A stretch of 64,000 nt of DNA, from positions 41,589-105,588 of the forward strand of contig JAEUNZ010000006.1 in assembly GCA_016790965.1 (NCBI GenBank), in the 5' to 3' direction. The notes beneath the pieces are model-generated. The model worked only from the letters and a program-made list of their open reading frames with translations, did no database searches and was not told the origin of the DNA. Source of the stretch: SSSZ01 sp016790965. GTDB lineage: Bacteria; Pseudomonadota; Gammaproteobacteria; Burkholderiales; Rhodocyclaceae. Below are positions 1 through 8,649 of the stretch, piece by piece (positions within the stretch are counted from its first letter, which is position 1; each line of letters starts with the position of its first letter). A program made the position numbers and the translations under genes.

Positions 1-996
1 GGCGAGGGCCATCAGGCGCCAGGGGCGGAAGGCGGCGTGTTCGTAGCGGCCGTCCTCGACGTGGATTTGCAGGCCGTGGCACAGTTTGCCGGCGTGCTTG
101 TGGAAGGTGGGTTCGAACCAGCATTCCCGCAGGCGGCAGCCGGCCAGCCACTCCGGAGCGAGACGGGCCATCTCGGCCGCCAGGGCGCGGGCGTCGAGGT
201 CCGGGGCGCCGAAGAGTTCCAGGGGGCGTGTGGTGCCGCGGCCTTCGGAAAGAGTCGTGCCTTCCAGCATCACTGTCCCGGCGTAAGCGCGGGCCATGAA
301 GAGATTGGCCGCGTTGGGGCTGGGGTTGATCCAGGTGCGTTCGCCCAGGGGCCAGCCCCAGCCCGGTGCGGCGTCAGGCTGCCAGCCGCTCATGGGGATC
401 ACCCGGTATTCGAGGTCGAGGCGGCCCCTGGCGACGAACCAGGCACCCAGTTCCCCCAGGGTGAGGCCGTGGCGCATGGGGAGCGGGCCGGCACCGACGA
501 AACTCTCCCAGCCCGGGCGCAGGGTGAGGCCTTCCACCGGGCGGCCCGCCGGGTTGGGGCGATCGAGCACCCACACGGCTTTGCCGCGGGCGGCGGCTTC
601 TTCCAGAACGTAGAGCAGGGTGGTGATGAAGGTGTAGATGCGGCAGCCCAGGTCCTGGAGATCCACCAGCAGCACGTCGAAGCTGTCCATCATGGCGGGG
701 GTGGGGCGGCGCACCTCGCCGTAGAGACTGAAGACCGGGATGCCCAGGAGCGGATCCAGGAAATCCGGAGATTCGACCATGTTGTCCTGCTTGTCGCCCC
801 GCAGGCCGTGCTGGGGGCCAAAGGCAGCGCTGAGGTGCAGCTCGGGCAGGGCGGCGAGGGCGTCCAGGGTGTGGGTCAGATCGGCGCTGACCGAGGCGGG
901 ATGAGCCAGGAGGGCGACCCGGCGGCCCGCCAGGGGGCGGCGCAGGGCAGGGTCGGCAAGGAGGCTGTCGAGGCCGAAGGTAGTGACGGGAGTCAT
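1..996 (-). CDS. NamZ-type exo-beta-N-acetylmuramidase (DUF1343), 3' end beyond window
   Basis: The reading frame is open from the ATG at 996 to base 1, so 332 residues are visible and the C terminus is missing. The translation has the DUF1343/NamZ landmarks: an N-terminal domain reading LLAHPASVSADL, then FGPQHGLRGDKQDNM, VDLQDLGCRIYTFI, WVLDRPNPAGR and GTTLSEGRGTTRP. Family knowledge: NamZ proteins remove non-reducing terminal MurNAc from peptidoglycan fragments during cell-wall recycling. The start codon overlaps the stop of the upstream DOMON-like gene (ATGA), so the two are probably translationally coupled. No signal peptide is evident, which fits a cytoplasmic enzyme or leaves export unresolved. 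Confidence 0.85.
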   Translation of the reverse strand, partial: MTPVTTFGLDSLLADPALRRPLAGRRVALLAHPASVSADLTHTLDALAALPELHLSAAFGPQHGLRGDKQDNMVESPDFLDPLLGIPVFSLYGEVRRPTPAMMDSFDVLLVDLQDLGCRIYTFITTLLYVLEEAAARGKAVWVLDRPNPAGRPVEGLTLRPGWESFVGAGPLPMRHGLTLGELGAWFVARGRLDLEYRVIPMSGWQPDAAPGWGWPLGERTWINPSPNAANLFMARAYAGTVMLEGTTLSEGRGTTRPLELFGAPDLDARALAAEMARLAPEWLAGCRLRECWFEPTFHKHAGKLCHGLQIHVEDGRYEHAAFRPWRLMALA

Positions 997-1550
997 GGGG
1001 CGGGCGGGGCAGGGTCGGGGCAAGTGAGGACGAATCCCCGGCGGTCGTGGAAATCGGGTTGGGGGGCCGGATGGGCGAGGGCCCAGTAGGAGAGGGCGCC
1101 GCTCCGGCTTTCCAGCACCGCGCTGAGGCCGAGGCGGAGCGGCCGCCCCCGGGGCAGTAAAACGGCGGGGATGATGGCCCCCAGGCTCAGCCGGCCCTCA
1201 CCATGGCAGGCCAGGATGGCGGGCGGGGCGGCGGGGGCGAAGTCCGATTGCCACTCGCGATAGTCCGCGAAGGCGTAGGTGGCCCAGCAGCCGGACGGAG
1301 AAAGGTTGAATTCGCGATAGGCCTCGCCGTCCGGCGGCGCGGCAAAGACTTCGAAGCAGGTGTGCTGCCACAGCCCGTCGGAGGGGCGCGCCGGTCCCGG
1401 AGGAGGAATGAGCAGGGTGGCCAGCTCGCCCGTGAGCATGAAATCGACGGCGAGATCGCCCGCGTCAAAGCAGGCCGCGCCTTCGACGCGCACCGCGGGC
1501 GGGGAGGAGAGGCTGGGGTGGCAGCGTAGCGGATTGAACAGGGCGGACAT
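993..1550 (-). CDS. DOMON-like domain protein
   Basis: A 185-residue protein resembling the DOMON-like family found beside DUF1343 genes in proteobacteria. Visible features are WQHTCFEVF near residue 62, EFNLSPSGCWATYAF, and a C-terminal LSYWALAHP..PDFHDR segment typical of this beta-sandwich family. DOMON folds bind heme or sugar in other proteins, but the ligand here is unknown. It has no signal peptide. Its stop codon overlaps the start of the NamZ-type gene by four bases, so the pair forms an operon and a link to cell-wall sugar handling is plausible (inference). It is divergent from the diguanylate cyclase gene. Confidence 0.7.
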   Translation of the reverse strand: MSALFNPLRCHPSLSSPPAVRVEGAACFDAGDLAVDFMLTGELATLLIPPPGPARPSDGLWQHTCFEVFAAPPDGEAYREFNLSPSGCWATYAFADYREWQSDFAPAAPPAILACHGEGRLSLGAIIPAVLLPRGRPLRLGLSAVLESRSGALSYWALAHPAPQPDFHDRRGFVLTCPDPAPPAP

Positions 1551-1664
1551 CGGATCGAACGGCAGGTTCGGCGGGGCAGGCGGTACTTTACCTGTTTGCC
1601 CGCCTTTGGGATCATCGCCGGGGAACGAGCGTGGCGGTGGGCAACTCAGCGTGAGCCGATAACA

Positions 1665-2648
1665 ATGAATGCATGCAACATACCCGTGGTGCTGGTGGTC
1701 GAGCCTTCCCCTTCCAACCGGGATCTGATCTGCGACTGTCTGGCCCAGTTGCCCGATGCCCGCCCGGTGGCCGTGGGCAGCGCGCAGGAGGCCCTCGCCC
1801 GTTACCAGGAGCTGGCGCCGGCCCTGGTGCTGCTCGACACCGCCCTGCCGGACCTGGACGGCCTGGAAGTGGCGCGGCGCATCCGGGCCCGGGAGAAATC
1901 CAGCGAAAAGGCCGATCTGCTGGCCTGGACGCCCATCGTCTTCCTGTCTTCGGCGACCGATGACGAAGCCCTGGCGCAGGGCATCATGGCGGGGGGCGAC
2001 GACTACCTGACCAAACCCATTTCAGAAATCGTCCTGATGGCCAAGGTGCGGGCCATGCTGCGTATCGCCACCATGCGCGAGGCCCTGCGCGATGCCCATC
2101 GCCTGCTCACGGAGATGAGCTACGTCGATGGGCTCACCCACATTCCCAACCGACGCCGTTTCGACGAAGTCCTGGCCAGCGAGTGGCGGCGCGCCATGCG
2201 GCAGCACACGCCGGTAGGCGTCATCGTCTGCGACGTCGATTTCTTCAAGCAGTACAACGACCACTACGGCCATCAGGCGGGGGACCGCTGCCTGGAAGCC
2301 GTCGCCGGAGCCCTGCACGACTCCCTGTTTCGCATCGAGGATCTGGTGGCCCGCTATGGCGGCGAAGAGTTTGCTGCCGTTCTGCCGGGGGACGATGCCG
2401 GCGGAGCCGCTGCGGTCGCCGAACGCATGCGCCGGTCGGTGGAGTCCCTGCGCATTCCCCATGTGGGGGGAGTAGCAAGCTTCGTGACCTGCAGCTTCGG
2501 CATCGCCAATGCCCGCCCCGATGCCGGGAGCAGCGCGGCCGAGCTTGTGCAAGCGGCGGATGCGGCGCTCTATGCGGCCAAGCGGGCCGGGCGCAACCGG
2601 GTTGCCCTGGTCGAGCCGTACCGGGCGGCGGGATCTGCCGCCCGGTGA
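1665..2648 (+). CDS. Response regulator with GGDEF domain (diguanylate cyclase)
   Basis: A 327-residue two-domain protein. An N-terminal REC domain (about residues 5-130) has the phosphoacceptor Asp in LVLLDTALPDLDGLE and the conserved Lys in DDYLTKPIS. A GGDEF domain (about 160-320) has the active-site sequence RYGGEEF. Five residues before GGEEF is RIED, a match to the RxxD inhibitory site, so product feedback inhibition by c-di-GMP is expected. This architecture makes c-di-GMP from two GTP when the receiver is phosphorylated. I chose the ATG at 1665 because the REC fold begins directly after it; an upstream in-frame ATG at 1596 would add 23 poorly conserved residues. No histidine kinase is adjacent. 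Confidence 0.9.
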   Translation: MNACNIPVVLVVEPSPSNRDLICDCLAQLPDARPVAVGSAQEALARYQELAPALVLLDTALPDLDGLEVARRIRAREKSSEKADLLAWTPIVFLSSATDDEALAQGIMAGGDDYLTKPISEIVLMAKVRAMLRIATMREALRDAHRLLTEMSYVDGLTHIPNRRRFDEVLASEWRRAMRQHTPVGVIVCDVDFFKQYNDHYGHQAGDRCLEAVAGALHDSLFRIEDLVARYGGEEFAAVLPGDDAGGAAAVAERMRRSVESLRIPHVGGVASFVTCSFGIANARPDAGSSAAELVQAADAALYAAKRAGRNRVALVEPYRAAGSAAR

Positions 2649-2840
2649 GCGCGCCGGGCGCGCAAGGCCCCTGAACCCCCGCGCTCCTGCCTGGCGGCGA
2701 GGGAAAGCGGCCCGGACGGGCTCTCGCCTTTGGAGGGCAGCATAGGCGGTTTCTTGGACGCTGCCGTCATTTCGGTTAAGTTAATGCCTTGCCGCCTGGA
2801 GCGCACCGTTCCAGGCCGTCCCGCTGCCTTGCGCCCCCTG

Positions 2841-3554
2841 ATGCGAATTCTCGTCTTCCTCCTCGTCCTCGCCAATCTGCTCTTCTTTGCCTATACAGAG
2901 GGCTACTTCGGACATCCGGAAAACCCCGACGCCCTGCGCGCCGAGCAGCAGGTGCGGCCCGAGCAGGTCAAGGTCGTCTCCCACGGCGCGGCCCCGGCCG
3001 AAGGTGGGGCCTCTGCCCCCGGGGCGGTGCCGGGAGCGGCGCCAGCTGCACCTGCGGAAGCCCAGACCCTGCCTGCCGGGACAGCCGATCCAGCCACCAT
3101 ATGTCTGCACTGGAGCGGCATGGCTGCTGTCGAGGCGGACCGGCTTTCCGCCCTGCTGGCCGGAAAGTTCGATGCTTTCCGGCAGAACCGACGCCAATTA
3201 GTCCCCGATGGAGGAACGTGGTGGGTCTTCATTCCCCCTCAGGCGAGCAAGGCCGACGCCGATCGCAAGGCTGCGGAGTTGCGGCGCCTAGGGGTCGGTG
3301 ACTACTTCGTCATTCAGGAGCAGGGGCCGAATCACCTGGCCATTTCCCTGGGGGTTTTCTCCGCCGAGGCGGGCGCCCAGGGACGGCTGGCCGAATTGCG
3401 GGCGCAGGGCGTCAAGAGCGCGCGGCATGGGCCGCGCTCCGGAAAGGAAGCCCAGCACAGCCTGGACGCCATCGGTCCGGCCGAGAGCCGCGAGGCTCTG
3501 CTGGGGGCCGTTGCGGCCGAGCTTCCCGAACTCAAGTCCCAGGCCTGTCCGTGA
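2841..3554 (+). CDS. SPOR-domain inner-membrane protein
   Basis: A 237-residue protein starting MRILVFLLVLANLLFFAY, a single N-terminal membrane anchor. A Pro/Ala-rich linker follows (about residues 45-90), then a SPOR-like region from about 95 to 190 (WWVFIPPQASKADADRKAAELRRLGVGDYFVI). SPOR domains bind septal peptidoglycan stripped of stem peptides, so a role near the division site is likely. I chose 2841 because the hydrophobic anchor begins there; the frame stays open upstream to 2730. The stop overlaps the coaE start by four bases (GTGA). zapD, another division gene, lies just downstream. Confidence 0.75.
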   Translation: MRILVFLLVLANLLFFAYTEGYFGHPENPDALRAEQQVRPEQVKVVSHGAAPAEGGASAPGAVPGAAPAAPAEAQTLPAGTADPATICLHWSGMAAVEADRLSALLAGKFDAFRQNRRQLVPDGGTWWVFIPPQASKADADRKAAELRRLGVGDYFVIQEQGPNHLAISLGVFSAEAGAQGRLAELRAQGVKSARHGPRSGKEAQHSLDAIGPAESREALLGAVAAELPELKSQACP

Positions 3555-4174
3555 GTGGCTTTATAGTCGGTCTTACCGGCGGGATCGGCAGTGGCAAAAC
3601 GGCGGTGGCTGCGTGTTTTGCGGCTGAGGGGGCAGCGGTTGTCGATACGGACGGCATCGCCCATGAACTGACTGCGCCCGGCGGCGAAGCCATGGCGGCT
3701 CTCGTGCAGGCCTTCGGTTCGGCCGTCCGCCAGACCGACGGTGGCCTCGATCGCGCCGCCATGCGCGCCCTGGTATTTGCGGACCCTGTGGCGCGGGGGC
3801 GTCTGGAGTCCATCCTGCACCCCCTTATCCGCCAGGCAGCCTTCACGCGCTGCCGGGCGGCCTCCTCTCCCTACGTAATCCTCGCAGTACCGCTCCTGGT
3901 GGAGACCGGCGTCTACCGGGGCGCCTGTGACCGCGTTCTGGTGGTCGATTGCGACGATGCTCTGCGCATCGCCCGGGTTGGCGCGCGTAGCGGACTGGGG
4001 GAAGCCGAAGTGCGGGCGGTCATGGCGGCCCAGGCCACCCGGGAAGCAAGGTTGGCCGCCGCCACCGAGGTGCTGCACAATGATGGTGCGCTGGACCGGT
4101 TGGGCGAAAAGGTGCGTCCCCTGCACAGGAAATACCTCGAATTGGCCGCCGCAAAACTTCAAGCAGCCTGTTGA
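3551..4174 (+). CDS. coaE: Dephospho-CoA kinase
   Basis: A 207-residue protein with the CoaE P-loop GLTGGIGSGKT at the N terminus, then DTDGIAHELT, LESILHPLIR and PLLVETGVYRGACDRVLVVD. It catalyses the final step of coenzyme A synthesis, phosphorylating the 3'-OH of dephospho-CoA with ATP. The start is GTG, overlapping the SPOR gene stop. Length is normal for the family (about 200 residues). The order coaE-zapD-yacG is conserved in beta- and gammaproteobacteria. Confidence 0.96.
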   Translation: MSGFIVGLTGGIGSGKTAVAACFAAEGAAVVDTDGIAHELTAPGGEAMAALVQAFGSAVRQTDGGLDRAAMRALVFADPVARGRLESILHPLIRQAAFTRCRAASSPYVILAVPLLVETGVYRGACDRVLVVDCDDALRIARVGARSGLGEAEVRAVMAAQATREARLAAATEVLHNDGALDRLGEKVRPLHRKYLELAAAKLQAAC

Positions 4175-4237
4175 GATTTTGCTGCAAATGGCTCAGAATT
4201 CAGGCATTTTCGCGAATTTGTCGGACGGCGCCAGCCC

Positions 4238-4996
4238 GTGATCACCTACGAGTACCCCTTCAACGAGCGCATTCGCACCCTCCTGCGCCTGGAAGACCTG
4301 TTCGACAAGACCCTCTATTTTGCGCAACTGGAGGGGGCCCAGGAGCACCACGTTGCCCTGGTGACCCTCTTTGAAATCCTGGAGGTGGCGGGCCGAGCCG
4401 ACCTCAAGATGGATCTCATTCAGGAGCTCGAGCGTCAGCGACAAACCCTGCTCGCCTACCGCAACAATCCGGAAATCTCCGAAGAAGCCCTTTCCGGAGC
4501 GCTTTACGAAATCGAGCAGTCCTCCGCAGCCCTCCTCGCCATGACTGGCAAGATCGGCCAGTACCTGCGGGAGAACGAGTGGCTCATGGGCATCAAGAGC
4601 CGGGCGGCGATTCCCGGGGGCGTGTGCGAATTCGACCTGCCTTCCTACCACTGGTGGCTGCACCGCGCGGGCGCTCAGCGGCAGGACGCCCTGGCCGGCT
4701 GGACCAACCCGCTCTTGCCCCTGCGGGACGCCCTGGCGATCGTGCTGCGGCTGTTGCGCTCCAGCGGCCGGCCCAAGGCTTATACCGCCGGCACCGGGCA
4801 ATTTCAGCTCAATCTGGGGGGCAGCGCCGCCCAGATGGTGCGCATCTCCGTCGCCCAGGCCGATGCTGCGGTTCCTGAGGTCAGCGCCAACAAGTACGCC
4901 CTGAATGTCCGCTTTACCAATCCGCCCAGCAGCGACGTGCGCAGCAAGATGTGCGACCGGGACGTCGACTTTGAGCTGACCTTTTGCAATCTTTAA
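4238..4996 (+). CDS. zapD: Cell division protein ZapD
   Basis: A 252-residue protein beginning ITYEYPFNERIRTLLRLEDLF, the characteristic ZapD (YacF) N terminus, and ending DVDFELTFCNL, also typical. ZapD is a cytoplasmic FtsZ-bundling protein that stabilises the Z ring. The N-terminal half is helical; the C-terminal half carries LPSYHWWLHR and DALAIVLRLLRSSG. Translation appears to start at GTG 4238, in line with family length. It lies between coaE and yacG as in other proteobacteria. Confidence 0.95.
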   Translation: MITYEYPFNERIRTLLRLEDLFDKTLYFAQLEGAQEHHVALVTLFEILEVAGRADLKMDLIQELERQRQTLLAYRNNPEISEEALSGALYEIEQSSAALLAMTGKIGQYLRENEWLMGIKSRAAIPGGVCEFDLPSYHWWLHRAGAQRQDALAGWTNPLLPLRDALAIVLRLLRSSGRPKAYTAGTGQFQLNLGGSAAQMVRISVAQADAAVPEVSANKYALNVRFTNPPSSDVRSKMCDRDVDFELTFCNL

Positions 4997-5007
4997 GCCA
5001 AGGCTGG

Positions 5008-5170
5008 TAGTCAGTCACATAGGTTCAGCGATGTTCGGCCCGCCCCGCATCCCCGCTCGCTTTGTCGCTCATCCTCGCCATAGCTTCGGCTATGGCTGCG
5101 GTTCGCTTCGCGCGATCCAAGCGCGGATGCGCGCCTCGGCATTCACGCAAACCTATCTGACTAACCACTA
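5008..5170. repeat. MITE-like interspersed repeat, copy A
   Basis: A roughly 163-bp non-coding unit that recurs at 12795-12943. The two copies share blocks such as ATAGGTTCAGC, TTCGGCCC.CCCCGCA, CATAGCTTCGGC, GGTTCGCTTCGCGC, GCGCGGATGCGCGCCTCGGC and TTCACGCAAACCTAT. The ends form imperfect inverted repeats (about TCAGTCA.ATAGGTT against AACCTAT.TGACTAA), and an internal palindrome CATAGC..GCTATG is present. This looks like a miniature inverted-repeat element or REP-class sequence without a transposase. Copy A ends only three bases before the yacG ATG, so it supplies that gene's leader. Confidence 0.75.
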
Positions 5171-5173
5171 GCC

Positions 5174-5374
5174 ATGACGCGCAAGGTTCGTTGCCCCCAG
5201 TGCGGGGACGAAGCCCTGTGGGGGTCGGAAAATCCCTGGCGCCCTTTTTGTAGCGAGCGCTGCAAGGCCATTGATCTGGGCTGCTGGGCTTCCGACGGCT
5301 ATCGTATTGCAGTGGTGGACGAGGATGCAGGCGGCGAAGACGCTCCCAGGACATCAACGCGCGCCGGCGACTGA
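5174..5374 (+). CDS. yacG: DNA gyrase inhibitor YacG (zinc protein)
   Basis: A 66-residue protein with the YacG zinc site: VRCPQCG near the N terminus and PFCSERCK about 20 residues later, giving CxxC and CxxxC ligands, followed by IDLGCWASDGYRI. YacG binds GyrB and inhibits gyrase in E. coli. Length fits the family (about 65 residues). Its upstream sequence is the MITE-like repeat, and no good Shine-Dalgarno is visible between the repeat and the ATG, so expression may be altered compared with relatives (inference). Confidence 0.93.
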   Translation: MTRKVRCPQCGDEALWGSENPWRPFCSERCKAIDLGCWASDGYRIAVVDEDAGGEDAPRTSTRAGD

Positions 5375-5412
5375 TCCCGGCATCTTCCCCCGCTGGCCTC
5401 TGAGCGGGGCTC

Positions 5413-6354
5413 CTACCAACCGCGCATCAGGGCGATGCCGTGGGCTCCCCGGGACTGGGCGGTGTCGAGATGTTCAAGACGAAGGCCCCCCAGGGCGAAC
5501 ACCGGTATTTCGGTTTCAGCCACCAGATCGGTGAAGGCGTCCCATCCGAGGCCTGCCTGGTCGGGGTGGGTGGGCGTGGGCATAACCGGCCCGAGCAGCG
5601 CGTAGTCGAGGCCGAGCGCCGCCGCCTGGCAGAGTTCTTCGCCGTCGTGACACGAGGCGCCGACCAGGGGGGCATTCGGCCGCTCCGAGGTGCGCCGAAG
5701 GCGCTCCGCCGGCAGGTGCAAGCCAGCGTGCAGCCGAGTTGCCAGGGCGGGATCGTCGTTGATGACCACGGTCAGGCCGCGGCTGCGGGCCATTTCCACC
5801 ACGCTCTGGGAAAACCAGGCGCGAGGGCCTTCGGGCAAGGATTTCTCGCGCACCTGGATGAGGCCGACGCCCCGGCTTGCGGCGGTCTCCAGGCGCGCCA
5901 GTTCACCGTCCTCGCCGATTTCGGAGCAGTGGGTGATGCCCATGACGGTGGGCAGGGTCAGGGCATTGAGGATGGGGCCATTGGCCGGAAGCACCGGTGC
6001 GACCCGAGGCGGCTCGGACCGCTTCAGCCAGGCGACGGCGCTGTGCTCGACCGGAGCCGTGACGCCGATCTCCCCCTCCCAGGCGGTGACGCGCCAGAAG
6101 TGGATGCGCACTGTCGCGTGGGGATAAACGAATCGGCGCGTGAGCCATGGTGTGGCGGCCTGCACGGCGATGCCCAGTTCCTCCTGGAGTTCGCGCACCA
6201 GCGCGGCGCGGATGGTTTCGCCGGGTTCCACCTTGCCGCCGGGAAATTCCCAGTAGCCGGCATAGACCTTGCCCGGTGGGCGCTGGGCCAGCAGAAATTC
6301 CCGACCGCCGTTGCGCAGGATGACGGCGGCGGCGACCTCGACCGGCGTGCTCAT
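5413..6354 (-). CDS. Nudix hydrolase fused to ThiE-like domain
   Basis: A 313-residue fusion. Residues 1-135 are a MutT-type Nudix hydrolase with a complete Nudix box (GGKVEPGETI..ALVRELQEELGI), expected to cleave 8-oxo-dGTP. Residues about 145-313 resemble thiamine-phosphate synthase: LIQVREKSL, VVINDDPALATRLHAGLHL, ALLGPVMPTPTHP and PVFALGGL. The usual ThiE GVHLGQED segment reads GLHLPAERL, so thiamine synthase activity is doubtful; this matches the common proteobacterial MutT-ThiE fusion. The start overlaps the stop of the upstream DUF815 gene by four bases, indicating an operon. Confidence 0.9.
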   Translation of the reverse strand: MSTPVEVAAAVILRNGGREFLLAQRPPGKVYAGYWEFPGGKVEPGETIRAALVRELQEELGIAVQAATPWLTRRFVYPHATVRIHFWRVTAWEGEIGVTAPVEHSAVAWLKRSEPPRVAPVLPANGPILNALTLPTVMGITHCSEIGEDGELARLETAASRGVGLIQVREKSLPEGPRAWFSQSVVEMARSRGLTVVINDDPALATRLHAGLHLPAERLRRTSERPNAPLVGASCHDGEELCQAAALGLDYALLGPVMPTPTHPDQAGLGWDAFTDLVAETEIPVFALGGLRLEHLDTAQSRGAHGIALMRGW

Positions 6355-7229
6355 CGCCGGGGGCGGTGGCTGCCCGCCCAGTCCTTGGCGAATTGCCAGG
6401 CCACCCGGCCGCTGCGCGAACCGCGGGCCAGTGCCCAGTTGAGGGCCTCGCGCTGGGCGGCGGCAATGCGGGCCTCGCTTTCTCCAAAGGCGCGCAACCA
6501 GTGGGCGACGATGGCCAGGTAATGGTCCTGGTCGAAGGGGTAGAAAGAAACCCAGAGGCCGAAGCGCTCGGAAAGGGAAATCTTCTCCTCGGTGCTTTCC
6601 CCGGGGTGAATTTCGTCCCCCACCCGATGGGCTTCGAGGTTTTCCGCAAAGTACTCGGGCATCAGGTGCCGCCGGTTGGATGTGGCGTAGAGCAGCACAT
6701 TCTCCGGCGCCGCCGCCACCGAGCCGTCGAGGACCGACTTCAGCGCCTTGTAGGCGGTCTCCCCGGCCTCGAAGGAGAGGTCGTCGCAGAAGACGATGAA
6801 GCGCTCCTTGCGTCCCGTCAGCAGTTCCACCAGGTCGGGCAGGTCGACCAGGTCGTCCTTGTCCACCTCGACGAGGCGCAATCCCCGGTCGGCGAATTCA
6901 TTGAACACGGCCTTGACCAGGGACGACTTGCCCGAGCCCCGGGCGCCGGTGAGCAGCACATTGTTGGCCGGGCGGCGCGCCAGGAACTGGCGGGTGTTGG
7001 CGACGACGCGGGCTTTCTGCTCATCGATGCCGGCGAGATCGGCGAGGCGGATGGCGTGGGGCGCGCGCACGGCCTGGAGAGTGGATCGGCCGGCGCTGCA
7101 GCGCCAGCGGAAGGCACGGCCCGCGGCCCAATCCACGGGCGGCGGCGGGGCAGGCAGCAGGGCCTCGGCGCGTGCCAGCATGGACTCGAGACGCTCGAGC
7201 AGGATTTCGACGGACCTGGGCTCGCTCAT
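6351..7229 (-). CDS. DUF815 AAA+ family ATPase
   Basis: A 292-residue P-loop protein. It has LADLAGIDEQKARVVANT followed by the Walker A segment LLTGARGSGKSSLV (about residue 95), Walker B FIVFCDDLSF, and a sensor-like LLYATSNRRHLMPEYF. These match DUF815, a DnaC/AAA-like family of unknown role that commonly sits beside MutT. It overlaps the downstream MutT-ThiE gene (ATGA). Its ATG is only 24 bases from the divergent mltA ATG, so promoters of the two genes must overlap each other's 5' regions. Confidence 0.88.
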   Translation of the reverse strand: MSEPRSVEILLERLESMLARAEALLPAPPPPVDWAAGRAFRWRCSAGRSTLQAVRAPHAIRLADLAGIDEQKARVVANTRQFLARRPANNVLLTGARGSGKSSLVKAVFNEFADRGLRLVEVDKDDLVDLPDLVELLTGRKERFIVFCDDLSFEAGETAYKALKSVLDGSVAAAPENVLLYATSNRRHLMPEYFAENLEAHRVGDEIHPGESTEEKISLSERFGLWVSFYPFDQDHYLAIVAHWLRAFGESEARIAAAQREALNWALARGSRSGRVAWQFAKDWAGSHRPRR

Positions 7230-7253
7230 TGAGGCGGTATACTGCGCGGCTTG

Positions 7254-8552
7254 ATGAAGAAGCCTGCCACTCTATCCAAGTCCTTGGCAAAACTCCACGT
7301 TGCCGGTTTTGTCCTGGTCGCCCTCGCGGGTTGCGTCACTTTGGCCTCGTCGCCCTGGAACAATCGGGCCGCAGGGGCGCCGACGGCCGAGCCGGTACCC
7401 GCAACGCCCGCTCCAGCGATTTCTTCCGAGACCTGTCCGGCTCCGACCCCTTGCCCCGCCTGCCCGGTCTGCCCAACGGCAGTCCCAAGCGCTCCGGCAA
7501 GACCCCTCCAGGCCGTCGCCTGGTCCGAGATACCAGGTTGGCGCGAGGACGACCTGCGGGCCGCCTGGGCTCCCTTTCTGCAATCCTGCCGCGGGCTAGC
7601 CGGTCGTCCCCAGGGCAGCGCCTGGAAGCGCGTCTGTGATCTGGCCCGGGAAGTGGACGGCAAGGACGCCGCCGCCATAAGGCGCTTCTTCGAGGCCGAG
7701 CTGCGCCCCCACGCCGTTTTCGGCGCCGACGGCAACGCCAGTGGTCTCATTACCGGCTATTACGAACCCCTGTTGCGGGGGAACCGCGCGGCCGGGGGCC
7801 GCTATGTCCAGCCAGTGCACGGCGTGCCGGACGATCTGGTGACGGTCGACCTGGGCGATCTCTACCCGGAATTGAAGCATCTGCGCCTGCGGGGCAGGCT
7901 TCAGGGCAACAAGCTGGTGCCCTACTACAGTCGGGGCGAAATCGCCGCCCAGGAAGGACGGTTCCCCGCCCGTACCCTGCTGTGGGTCGATGATGCTGTC
8001 GAACTATTCTTCCTCCACGTCCAGGGCTCCGGGCGTGTCAAATTGCCCGATGGCAGCCTGGTTCGCCTGGCCTACGGCGATCAGAATGGGCACCCCTACC
8101 AGTCCATCGGCCGGCTCTTGGTCGAGCGAGGCGAGCTTCGCCTGGAAGAGGCCTCCATGCAGGGCATCCAGGCCTGGGGGCGGGCCAACCCGACCAAGCT
8201 GGCCGAACTGCTCAACGCCAACCCGAGTTACGTTTTCTTCCGCGAGGGTGGCAATGGTCAGGAAGGCCCGGCCGGCTCCCTGGGGGTTCCCCTCACGCCC
8301 GAGCGTAGTCTGGCGGTGGATCCCAGGACGATTCCCCTGGGAGCCCCGGTCTTTCTGGCCACCACGCAGCCCAATTCGAGCCGCCTCCTCAATCGGCTGA
8401 TGATGGCCCAGGATACCGGCGGCGCCATCAAGGGCGCCGTGCGGGCTGATTTTTTCTGGGGCTTCGGACCCCAGGCCGGCGAGCAAGCCGGCCGCATGCG
8501 GCAGTCCGGCCGCCTATGGGTGCTCCTGCCACCGGAGGCCGCGCCGAGGTAA
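7254..8552 (+). CDS. mltA: Membrane-bound lytic murein transglycosylase A
   Basis: A 432-residue lipoprotein. The N terminus has a signal peptide ending in the lipobox VALAGC, followed by a Pro/Ala/Cys-rich linker. The MltA core then follows (GLITGYYEPLLRG, LYFGDLYPEL-like DLGDLYPEL, AVELFFLHVQGSG), with a C-terminal 3D domain (RTIPLGAPVFL, MMAQDTGGAIKGAVRADFFWGFG) carrying the catalytic Asp. It cleaves the MurNAc-GlcNAc bond of peptidoglycan, forming 1,6-anhydroMurNAc. I prefer ATG 7254 to TTG 7251. A TATACT hexamer at 7238-7243 lies just upstream, so the 5' UTR would be only a few bases. Confidence 0.93.
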   Translation: MKKPATLSKSLAKLHVAGFVLVALAGCVTLASSPWNNRAAGAPTAEPVPATPAPAISSETCPAPTPCPACPVCPTAVPSAPARPLQAVAWSEIPGWREDDLRAAWAPFLQSCRGLAGRPQGSAWKRVCDLAREVDGKDAAAIRRFFEAELRPHAVFGADGNASGLITGYYEPLLRGNRAAGGRYVQPVHGVPDDLVTVDLGDLYPELKHLRLRGRLQGNKLVPYYSRGEIAAQEGRFPARTLLWVDDAVELFFLHVQGSGRVKLPDGSLVRLAYGDQNGHPYQSIGRLLVERGELRLEEASMQGIQAWGRANPTKLAELLNANPSYVFFREGGNGQEGPAGSLGVPLTPERSLAVDPRTIPLGAPVFLATTQPNSSRLLNRLMMAQDTGGAIKGAVRADFFWGFGPQAGEQAGRMRQSGRLWVLLPPEAAPR

Positions 8553-8584
8553 ATTGCACCAGAAAATGGCGCAGTACCGCCGCA

Positions 8585-8601
8585 TGCACTATTGAAGTGC
8601 G
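8585..8601. promoter_or_regulatory. NtrC-type binding site, distal
   Basis: The 17-bp sequence TGCACTATTGAAGTGCG is a near-palindrome close to the enterobacterial NtrC consensus (TGCACT...GGTGCA class). It sits about 65 bp upstream, centre to centre, of a second NtrC-like site and about 100 bp upstream of the ammonium transporter ATG. NtrC control of amt genes is well established; the assignment here is from motif match. Confidence 0.6.
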
Positions 8602-8649
8602 CAGCCGGCGCCCTATTCTGTAGCAAGCCCTTGATTTTTGGCGAATCGA

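Noticed and set aside
37..1089. 350-residue plus-strand open frame at the window start.
   Set aside because: The opposite strand encodes a recognisable DUF1343/NamZ protein over the same bases; the plus frame has no family resemblance.
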